The notes below the pieces were generated by a model that saw only the letters and a program-made list of their open reading frames with translations, made no database searches and had not been told where the DNA came from. This document shows, one piece after another, positions 47,930-57,069 of a stretch of 64,000 nucleotides of DNA (positions are counted from its first letter, which is position 1; every line of letters starts with the position of its first letter). A program made the position numbers and the translations under genes. This DNA comes from Stenopsyche tienmushanensis (taxonomy: Eukaryota; Arthropoda; Insecta; Trichoptera; Stenopsychidae). Where the stretch lies: assembly GCA_008973525.1 (NCBI GenBank), contig WACJ01000520.1, positions 682,001 to 746,000 on the forward strand, written 5' to 3'.

Positions 47930-48530
47930 TGGCCCGTTGATTAGTAATCGCGCATATATGCGTTCAGACTCAAGTCACGCAGAAAGAGCATTCTCGCACG
48001 ATTGCAGAGATTGTGAATCGAAGACAGAGACGGGCAGAATGTCTTGCGTCTCATCATACATTCGCACATGGATGGTAAGTTCGTGCTGTAAAGCAATCCA
48101 TAGTGCTTCATTTGCAATACTGTGCTTCTAATTCTAATAAAATATTATTATTTATCCAAATCATTATTTCGAACATTACATCTAAGATGATTAAAATTAT
48201 AATGGAATTTGTCCGTATCCGGTTGAAAACCATCAGATATGGGGTCTTCTTAGATCGCTGGTGATCTTAGAATCATAATAAGTAGTAGAAAGCCATGTAA
48301 ACTAATTATACACTTAAAACTTAGCGTGGCAATAAAAATGATTCTATTTGAACGCTATTGTATCGATTGGCCCAAATTTATTAAATTTAACTTCAACAAA
48401 TGCATTATTTTGTTATTAAAACTGAAGACACACATATGTATTGTTTATGTGTATGCAAAGAAATGAACGAATATTGCGTGCTATCAACAGTGTTAAAGTT
48501 TATTTATTGATATACAATATTAATTCTTGC
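47930..48530 (+). repeat. Dispersed repeats 'CCGTTGATT' and 'EYCVLS' (copy 2)
   Basis: The left part (to about 48180) matches 34317-34490. The right part (48400-48530) contains GTTATTAAAACTGAAGAC and ATGAACGAATATTGCGTGCT and aligns with 7835-7940. The frame beginning [10 protein letters not shown] stops after about 17 codons, so this copy is broken. Confidence 0.6.
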
Positions 48531-48536
48531 GCTCCT

Positions 48537-48599
48537 ATGTCGAGTCTAACTCGACATCGATTTTAATCCGGTGAGTCCTATGTCGAGTCTGACTCGACA
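48537..48599. repeat. Two direct copies of a TGTCGAGTC/GACTCGACA palindrome
   Basis: TGTCGAGTCTGACTCGACA (48581-48599) is a perfect 9-bp-arm palindrome. A near-identical copy with A in place of G sits 44 bases earlier. Both are preceded by TCCTA. They may be the subterminal repeats of a piggyBac-like element or a protein-binding site pair. Confidence 0.85.
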
Positions 48600-48839
48600 C
48601 ACAAAGCAATCACAAATTTGATAAAATCAATTCCAAGAAGACGAAACAAAATGCTGAAAGCAAAAGGAAGCCCCTATTAAATTTCATATTTTTCCTATGA
48701 CACATTTAATCCAAAATTAGTCAAGTTGAAGTTAATAAGATTATTTTACAGATTGCAGCAGGAAAACTACCTTATTTTAAAAATGAATAACGCAAAAAGT
48801 ATACAAGATATCAGTTTAATTATTTTTTCATGTTACAGA

Positions 48840-49310
48840 AGAACATTTAAAGTTTTTATTTATTATATTTTAAATATTACATCATTAAGGTGGCCTCCGT
48901 TCTGATCAATACATTGAGGTAGTCGAGTTTAGAAGCTTCTCTCCACTTTTTCCAACTTATCGACGGGTGTGTTGTTCACTCATAAAATAATCGATTTATG
49001 ATCAATAACACGACTCGCGAGTGTGATATTAAAATGATTTCTGAACGTACGTTACGTGGAAATGATTGAACGATTGCTTGAAAAGTACGCCTCTAAGGCG
49101 AACGCACATTCCTCTCTCGCCCACTACATGATTGTTATTAAACTTGTCAGAAAACGTTAGATCTCGTTCTTTCGATTGAGCATCATTCCATCCTTTTAGG
49201 AATAACTGACGCTTCAGGGCATATATTTAAAATAAGAAATTTTCCCTGCCGCACCCGTATTACATATTCAAAATGATACGCTTGTCCCGTGACTTTAATG
49301 ACACACTGTA
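48840..49310 (-). mobile_element. IS630/mariner-like remnant
   Basis: The minus strand near 48890 decodes to CIDQNGGHLNDV, like the C-terminal CI..NGGHF block of some mariner-like transposases. The right side ends in ACTTTAATGACACACTGTA, a word typical of such element ends. The coding part is lost. Confidence 0.45.
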
Positions 49311-49719
49311 TCTGTCCTGATAAACCACACAATGTAAGCATTTACAATTTGATTCATTAATTCCATTTTAAGCTTTTGTCCATTTGAAACTCTCTAATTT
49401 AGGTTTCGGGCTCCCTGAAACTGAACCCATGTCATCTTATAGCCTATCGTATTGTCTTATTTTTTAAGACTTCTGTGGTAATCACGATAGATATTATTAC
49501 ATTCTTATCAGCGCATTGGTGTATCATGCTATTGCCTATAAGTATGCATATTCTATAAGTGTCGTCAGAAAATTGTGTCGTCAGACAGTTGTGTCGTTAG
49601 AGAGTTGAGTCGGATAAGGACATTCCTGATTCTCGAGGGAACGCTGATAATGAGAGTGTCACGTTCGTGCCCCTCCTTAAACCGAAAGGACCGGACCTTG
49701 GACGCCTCTATAAATTCTT

Positions 49720-49925
49720 CGAGGGTTTGACAATCCTTTAATGTGACTTCTTTGATCCAGACTATGGACCAAGGAGCTTGCGAGCGATCAGATGGAGATA
49801 GACGGGTATCAATAGAAAGACTCTCGCCTTAGATAACTTCTTTATTAATCACTAGTGATCCATGAGATCTGACAACGGGAAGCATGTCTTCCCGCAGCCA
49901 AGGCTATTCAACGACCCTCACGACA
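49720..49925 (+). repeat. GC-rich dispersed repeat 'GCR', diverged copy 3
   Basis: GATGGAGATAGACGGGTATC, CTTCTTTATTAATCA and GTCTTCCCGCAGCCAAGGC occur in the same order and spacing as in 12848-13110 and 15665-15925, with many substitutions. Confidence 0.55.
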
Positions 49926-49949
49926 ATTTGAACTTGGAGATGACAATGA

Positions 49950-50290
49950 AAAAAATTACGTTATTTGATGTTATGATTATTGGAAAATTTAAAATGCTTT
50001 GAAAACGTGAATAGGGATCGAGAAGTGGCTCGTTCATGATTTAAATTATCTAGATTTTGAATGCATGGATGATACCGATATCATTTCTTTTTTTTCTCAA
50101 GAAGAAGAAAACTAGAGAGACACGACATAGGAATAAGATACCAGTGATTACATTAATCATAAAACGACATCGAATTATGTTGAAGCATTGTTAGATTACA
50201 CTGAACAAAGAGGATTTTAATAAAATCACATAATAGCTTTAAGAAAATTTGGAAATGATATTAGAAATTTGTTTAAAAAGTCTCAAAATC
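49950..50290 (+). mobile_element. Tigger transposase C-terminal tail, degraded
   Basis: Decayed frame EALLDYTEQRGF then LRKFGNDIRNLFKKSQ resembles the short acidic tail and C-terminal helix of Tigger/jerky transposases. No ends were found. Confidence 0.4.
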
Positions 50291-50649
50291 TATAGTAAAT
50301 ATGATATTATATTCGGAACCAAGTAGAAATTTGATGATTTGGATTATCCGTGTTTCCAGTTATCAAAAAATGTCATTATTTATATCATTGCTAATTAAAC
50401 AAGATAACTCTTTCAACTTTCAAATGGTATTTTTAGAACTATGTATTTCTTCTGTGGCAGCAACGCGCCGGGTACCAGCTATTGAGTCATTTAAATTAGG
50501 CAATTCGAGAGATTAAAACATAAACATGAGACAATGCATGATGAATCACCGTTCAAAATATTATGACTAAATTTTAAAGCTGATATCGGAAGAACAATCC
50601 AACATTTTACGTCACTATAAGCGATTATAAAAAACAAGGTATCCTCAAC

Positions 50650-50880
50650 CCTTTGAGTAGTAAGCTAATGTTAAATTATCATAAGCATAGATGCTATATT
50701 TGTATGTTCGCCACGTATCATCCGTACAAACCCAATTGTCTGTCAGGAACGTCGCAGTGTGTATAAAGCTTGTACATAAATAAATAAACACTATCGATAG
50801 CACACAATATTCGGTCATTTTAATACACTTGAAATCGATTAATTATATCATTATTAGTCAATAAATTTGGGTTAACGATC
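50650..50880 (-). repeat. Dispersed repeat 'EYCVLS', copy 3 with open frame
   Basis: Read on the minus strand it aligns over about 200 bases with 59830-60070, including CCAAATTTAT.GACTAATAAT upstream. An ATG-initiated frame reads MTEYCVLSIVFIYLCTSF, then LTDNWVCTDDTWRT.KYSI, with a hydrophobic N-terminal segment. It is not recognised as any protein family. Confidence 0.75.
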
Positions 50881-50964
50881 GATACAATCGTATGATGTAC
50901 GCAATATACGCTTTATGTCTATGTTTCTCTCTCCACGGTAAAAAAAAATGCAAAACGTGTGATT

Positions 50965-51515
50965 CTGGACGGCCTAAATCGCAATCTTTTTGCAATTTGG
51001 CAAGTGAGTACGGCATAGGACGATCCATAATTTATCATACAAAAAAGAATCGTTGATTATGAGCCAGGCAAGAGTCAAACTTTCAAGAAAGCTTAACATC
51101 AAGTGGTGGAGAAGCTTTGTATTTGTTATTTCTTAAGGAAAGAAACAGGCATACAACTATTTCTGAGTCCATATTGGCCATGAAAACAAAGTTATTTTAT
51201 AAGGATATAGTAAAAAATAAGACATTATAGCTAGCAAGGGATAGTTAAAACACTTCAAAAATTGTCATGAAATACGTTTGATGACGGTAACAAGTTTTTA
51301 TATTTTATAACTGCTGTGAACATTGTGTCTATGACGTTAATTCTATAATATGAAACCTTGTATTGTCAAGATTACAAGTAGTTGATTACAAGTACTCTTT
51401 TCCAAAAAAATCCGGACTACAAGGGGTTGGGTGCAGTACTCTATAGTTCGACAAATTAGATAATCCGACACAGCTTTGCAAAACGTTTGTTGGATCACCG
51501 CGATTGTGTATGGCA
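50965..51515 (+). mobile_element. Non-autonomous Tigger/pogo element, 5' truncated
   Basis: Encodes LASEYGIGRSIIYHTKK then EPGKSQTFKKA before stops, then non-coding sequence matching the left half of the 22038-22732 element, ending in a related terminal repeat (ATCCGACACAGCTTTGCAAA.CGTTTGT). The internal deletion matches the other copy. Confidence 0.8.
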
Positions 51516-51539
51516 TAACAAAAAAATTGCTTCAAGCAT

Positions 51540-51993
51540 CTTATTTAGTTGCTCTTCAAATATCTAAAACAAAAATCGTTCATTATCGGTGAGGAGTTAG
51601 TAAAGCCTTGCATAATATATTGCACTCGTGAGATTTTGGGTCCTCAAGCCGTAAAAAAACTCGAGGCTATACCGCTTTCAGGAAAACACTATCCAGAGAA
51701 GCATTCTTGACATAGCAATCGATTTTGAAGAGCACGTTGTAGGGGGGATAAAGAAATCACAATGTTTTGCGATTCAATTCGACGAATCAACTGGTGTGAG
51801 CAACCATGCTATTCTACTTTGTTTCGTGAGGTATAGTGAAGCTGAAGATTTTAGAGAGGAACTTCTTAGCTGTATTGACTTACCTGGAAGGACTACAAGT
51901 TCAGAGATGTTTGGCGTTCTTGATGAGTATTTCCAAGCGCACAGCTTAGAGTGGGTCCGAGTGGGATTCCAATTATTCGTCATTATCAACTAA
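51540..51993 (+). mobile_element. hAT-family (ZBED5-like) transposase fragment
   Basis: Frame segments ILGPQAVKKLEAIPLS, then IKKSQCFAIQFDESTGVSNH, LLCFVRYS and TTSSEMFGVLDEYFQAHSLE follow the order of the hAT transposases that gave rise to ZBED5/FAM200-type genes (catalytic Asp in the FDEST block). Frameshifts separate the pieces and nothing follows after 51993. Confidence 0.85.
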
Positions 51994-52319
51994 TCGAATA
52001 TCCTGTATTCATATAGTCCTGTGACTTATTTAAAAAAATCATCATTAAATAATAAATTTGAATGAATTATCTCAATAATACTCTGTACCAAAGAAATAAC
52101 CTCATATTTGGTTGAGTATCGAAAATGTTCATTAGAACTGCGAACATTTCCACTTTGTAAATATATCAAGATTGTGATTATTTTTTTGTCTCCCCTATCT
52201 GGAAATCCAATTCTTTTAAAAAAAGTTATTATAACATTAACATTATTATAAATGCAATATATTAAAAACTAACATTAGTAAGATGGATAAAAATATTGTT
52301 TTTATGGGTGAGGGGAAGT

Positions 52320-52560
52320 CTAGACTTGGTTGCGACCTCATTTGGTGCGAGCCGCCTATATAAGTTGATCCCTGGGGTAGCTTTCATGATTGTACAGATC
52401 ACAAGGTCTGTATTTCCAATCGGTCCGCTTTTCGGACTGCTGTATGACGAATGAGCGCCTCGCAATCTCGGATGCCATACCCGAACATATCTACAGAATG
52501 ATTATGAACTCTCATTATAAAATGAAGTTATCCGAAGAAGACCGATCGAGTAGGTTGTTT
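52320..52560 (+). repeat. Dispersed repeat family 'SHYK', copy 3
   Basis: Matches 37500-37745 along its length, and 4045-4185 inverted. The frame IPEHIYRMIMNSHYKMKLSE is kept relative to the 37 kb copy. Confidence 0.75.
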
Positions 52561-53219
52561 AAATTTTACAATCGATCGAAAATATTATTGTCTATAAGCT
52601 GTAAAACTATAAATGTATTAATGTTCGATAACTTATGCAAAAAAGTATTTTCGTCCATGTCCTCATTTTTATTTCAGTATTAGTGGTCCGCATTTTTTTT
52701 GTTTGTTTTTGTTTGCCGGTTTTTTTTTGTTTTTGTTTGTGGCTGGTTGTTGAAATAATCAAAAAATATTAGGATTTTGATTACACCACAAAACTGTTTT
52801 TATCAAAAAAACTTACAATACACAATTGAAATAATTAATCGCGTTTGAAACAATAAAGGTCGATAAGATTATGGTTTCCGCTTCTTAAATGCGGAAAATG
52901 CCTATTTAAATTTGTTGTCAATTTTGGATGTTAGACGGGGAATAAAATAACTGATGTTAATGACTCTACTATTTAAAAAAAATCACGTGATATGATGAAA
53001 CCACACGATGGCGATGGTGAAATGGTAATTACGTTATATTTTCCACAATGTGAACGAGGATAAAATTCCATGAAATAATTTGCGGCTTATTAAAATTTAG
53101 CATGCTCTTGTTTTAAAACCTGGGAATGTCAAACAATGCCATTGAAAATATTTAAAAATTCATATTGGCGACCCTAAGTGAATAGCATTTTTTTCTGGAA
53201 TTGGTCAAATCCTTTGCAA
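52561..53219. other. Intergenic, T/G-rich low-complexity tract and AT-rich sequence
   Basis: 52690-52745 is a (G)TTTGTTTTTG-type low-complexity tract. The remainder shows no gene or known repeat. Confidence 0.5.
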
Positions 53220-53830
53220 TTTTTCCGGTCAAAATCCTTTGGAAAACGTGCCAAAGATCGAAAAAGATGATAATCCATCCCATAGAAGGTGTGAAAGTTC
53301 TTCCCATTTTAATTCCCTGATTTTTTCAAGCGTCTTCTTTGTCTTATGGGGTCGTGTATTGTCGTGTTACAGAATCACTAAATTGTTCCTGATTAATTTT
53401 GCTCACGCTTTTCAATTGCTGACAATACAAATCTGCAGTTATTATTTCGCCAGGTTTCATAAATTCATTATGAATGATTCCTTAAATATTCCAACAAACG
53501 CACAAAAAAAACTTGCAAGTCGTCAATCCAGGTTTCGGAGTTGGAAATCGTTATTGCCTCAGCGAAAGTCATTGACGTTTATGACTTATGTTGTCATAAA
53601 CAACCCATTTTTTCATCCCCAGTCACAATTCGGTGCAAAAAAGGACGAACTTTTTATCTTGACTACAAAACTTTGCACGTGTTTCGTCGCTTCTTCTTTT
53701 TTATTGTTGAACAATTCGCGCTGCATCCAAAACCCTATTCGATTCGTCTTCCCGATACGTTTTAAATCCTCTTGAGTTGTCGACCACGGTGAATGCATCC
53801 TCTGGGATCGAGGATTTGGACTCTCAAATA
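53220..53830 (-). mobile_element. Degraded mariner transposase
   Basis: Minus-strand order: an RNKKEEATKHVQSF-like HTH/linker relic, then IVTGDEK with a one-base insertion (around 53620), and NEFMKPGETITADLYCQQL followed by KFSDSVT. These are mariner blocks; frameshifts and stops make it inactive. Confidence 0.75.
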
Positions 53831-54182
53831 ATCAAAATCATCAAAATTTAAGGGCTAATTATTTTTAGAAAAATCCTAGAATAAGTGCGCCAAACCTTTT
53901 TATAAAGTAAGGTTTGTGGACAGGAATAGGTTTGAATCCAGAAACAACAAGAAGAGTTGTGAGGAACGTTAGATACCACAGCGAAATTGATAGATTATAT
54001 AATTTTTCATAGCAAATAATTTATCAAAATATGGATAAAAGCTAGTTAAATATTTGTGTTAGTAACGATGTTATAGTTTTGGGGTGTATGTCGGCGACTA
54101 GAATTGCAAATTTGGTTAAAAAACTGATAAAATAATGGATCAATGAACATATTAAAATAATCTTAAAATAGTTTTAGACGAA

Positions 54183-54365
54183 ATGCAAAAAAAATACCTG
54201 GCCAATCATTCCAAGCCATTATTTTTGTCTTCAAAAATAGGTATGTACATAATTTTGAATGATTTTGAGCGGCCCGGTCTTTTTCCGTTCTTCAGTCCCC
54301 TGGCGCTTTTAAAGATACGATGCGCTCCTTTGACAGAAACCTTAATTTTTCGAGTCATTAGCTAG
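54183..54365 (-). mobile_element. Tc1-like transposase N-terminal fragment
   Basis: The minus strand begins with a basic helix and carries a GRSKSFKIMYI stretch. The GC-rich word GCGGCCCGGT and its context match 20130-20160, the other Tc1-like fragment. Confidence 0.45.
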
Positions 54366-54988
54366 ATTAAAAAGTCTTTATTTCGTAATATGAGTGATTT
54401 TATAACGCGTTTTAAATTTTTCACAACGTCTGTTCAATTCAAAATGCATTGTTTTATGCAATTTAAAAATGTGAATTCTCAAACTAAATTATATTTTCAA
54501 TGCTAGAATGGCTCAAGCATTGAAAATATATTTAAAAAAATATTTTTAATGATAAAAGTTTTTACATAAACCTCGATAATATGCGTTTCCAAACTTATTG
54601 CCGGTACTGTTGTCCCATGATTTTTGTTTAAGTTAAGTTTATCGCTTTTTTATATTCACGCTTATATATTTGAAGAAATTATGAATTCATTTAAATAATC
54701 AGATGTGTTTTTGCAAAAAAAAACCAGTTAATATGATTATTCTGTCGATCTTTTCAAATTGATGCGCGGTAGCACATGATTTTTTTGAGTCACTCCATCT
54801 TTATTTTGCAATACTTGGAAATTATGAAAACACTTATATATCTAGTACTTAGGACGGATAAATATAATGAACAATTTTCCTTGTGATAATATTAAACGAA
54901 TGATTCAATACAACAACAATTGGCATGATTAGTCTTGCTTGAGTTTCAGTCGACGCTTGTAGTGTGGTCGGTGAAGCTCTGCTTAAAA

Positions 54989-55747
54989 ATGGCTGAAGTA
55001 GTGGAAGTTCGTAAAAATAATGTTCGTGAGCTTGCTGATCAACTGGATATACGTTTATCATTGCCTTTGATGCCAAAAAACTACAATGTGCACAGAAATA
55101 ATTCAAATCCGACGAAACCAAACAAACCAATGGTTCCAAAAAGGATCAAATCTTCTGGGGAACCAAGACTTTACAAAACCATTCAAAATCCACCTGAAAA
55201 ATCTGAAAAGCCAAAGGATATTGTGAAATGCAGATTGGAATCAAAAAGTATATCCTGTCAATGGGAAGGACAAAAATCTCAATTCAAAGATCACTGCCAA
55301 AAGGATCATGCTTATGAACACTCCATCTCTTTTTCAAATATGATAAAGAGGGCAGGTAGAAAATTCACGAAGGATTGTGTATCGGTGCGTTTCTTTGATG
55401 ATAAAATATTCTGGTGCCATCAATCGTTCAAAATTATAAACGATCTTCCGAGACTTTATTGTAGTGTTTCCGTGTGTGCCGAAGAATCACTATATGAATA
55501 TGGGTATACTGTGTCATATTTCCTAGATGGAAATCCACATAAAGTAATAAAGTTTGAAGAAAGCTGTTTTACTGTAAAAGAAATGGAGAGATTCAGCTTT
55601 GAAGGTTCCAGATGTATAGAGGTTCCGCTGAAATGTCTGACTTTATATTTCAACGTGGGTGATGATTTTATTTGCCAAATTCATTGTGAAATCAATATAT
55701 ACAAAATGGATGAAAAATTGAATTCAGAGCCAACATTAACACAATAA
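54989..55747 (+). CDS. RING-less SIAH-like protein (zinc finger plus probable TRAF-like domain), paralog 1
   Basis: Single-exon frame of 252 residues; the start ATG (AAAATGG) is the first in frame, as upstream codons are TTG or non-ATG. The N-terminus (about residues 1-35) holds one copy of a motif, VRKNNVRELADQLD then SLPLMPK, shared with the downstream paralog. Cys81-x8-Cys90-x11-His102-x4-His107 with CQWEG matches the second zinc finger of SIAH/SINA proteins in the Cys-His and His-His spacing and the CxWxG signature. The remaining 140 residues (VSVRFFDDKIFW, YGYTVSYFLDGNPHK, KCLTLYFNVGDDF) resemble the TRAF-like substrate-binding domain (SIAH: FAYRLELNGHRR, INVTISM). The RING and first zinc finger are absent, so ubiquitin ligase activity is not expected. 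Role unknown. Confidence 0.8.
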   Translation: MAEVVEVRKNNVRELADQLDIRLSLPLMPKNYNVHRNNSNPTKPNKPMVPKRIKSSGEPRLYKTIQNPPEKSEKPKDIVKCRLESKSISCQWEGQKSQFKDHCQKDHAYEHSISFSNMIKRAGRKFTKDCVSVRFFDDKIFWCHQSFKIINDLPRLYCSVSVCAEESLYEYGYTVSYFLDGNPHKVIKFEESCFTVKEMERFSFEGSRCIEVPLKCLTLYFNVGDDFICQIHCEINIYKMDEKLNSEPTLTQ

Positions 55748-57069
55748 ATGCCGCAAAGGATTGAAACATTTTGACAAAGTAATTTATATAGTCTGTTTTA
55801 AAATTTTATAATGATAAATAATAATATATACATAAGTATGTGCTTATATTAACCGAATGTGAAATATAAAGATTACAAATTATCATTAAAATATTTTTTT
55901 CAGTAAGAGTAAGGTATTTTTTTTACAAAAGCATATGCTTTGCCATTAGTGAACATTCATTTTCAATCCTTGAAAACTATGAATGTTTATGCAAAAGTCG
56001 ATTGATGGCAAGAAATTAGAATAATTGCTAATAAAAAATGGTATAAAACAGGCTGATATTTGCATGTGAATACGTTGTATTTGTTAGAACTAGTCGATAT
56101 TTATTGTTTTAGTAGCATTTAAGTTAAATATAATATTCATAACATTTGTAAACAACATGTTAAATAAATACGATTGAGTAAAAATAAAGTTTAACGTGGT
56201 TTTTTTTGTGTGTGTAAAGTTGATGTGATGAAACCTACAGATCTGTGCGCCCGGTTTTTAAAGGGTCAATACCTTTCCACTAAGAATAAATAATCTTTAT
56301 GAAATAATATTCGCAATTTTGATAGATTATAAATATAATCTTATATTTGGGTAAGATTACATTGTGTTTGCATAATGGAAACATTTTCTACTATTCAAAT
56401 GGTTATATAAAATTTGATAAATAATCAAACGATATAAACTCTTTCTTGACCCCCCTCCCCCACAAAAATGTTTGTATTTAACATATCAGTTATTTTTATA
56501 TTAATAATTATTAACCCTTAACTGGTATCGCTATTTTTGGCGACACTACAAGCTTCGTGGGTCTTATTTGACCCATACCAGAAAATCAGCCGTTACAAGT
56601 ATGTTTTCGTATTATTTGCATAAATATGGACGGGGGAAACTATTGTGGTTTAATTTAATATGAACTAAAATTTAATATATGTAGTTAATATAATATAATA
56701 ATTTGATTGATTCATAAAGTTTTTCTATTTAACATAATCAAATTTGGATATTAAGATTTTCTAAATTATTTCATAAAATATAAAAATATTCACAGGCATA
56801 ATTTTAAAACATTGCACATGATTTTTTTTAATAAAAAAAAAAAACAATTGATTTCAGGCTTTTGCCGAGTACAACTGTAATAGTTTATTAATTTAAAAAG
56901 GATTAGTGGTATTTTGAAATGTAATCATTATATTTTGATAGAAAATAAAATTTGTGATAAAGCATTCCAAATGATAATATAATTGCCTTATCAAAACTCA
57001 AGATAAATACGATCAGTCGTCTTCTTATTTCTACCTTGAATTGTTGTGGGTGCAAAAATTGATATAAAA
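55748..57069. other. Intergenic between the two SIAH-like paralogs
   Basis: AT-rich. AATAAA at about 56164 may end the first transcript. At 56511 TTAACCCTTAACTGG, with a GGGTC/GACCC palindrome at about 56560-56575, resembles a piggyBac-type end. No gene is seen. Confidence 0.5.

Noticed and set aside
53239..53775. 178-codon plus-strand frame.
   Set aside because: It is antisense to a recognisable but decayed mariner transposase on the minus strand.
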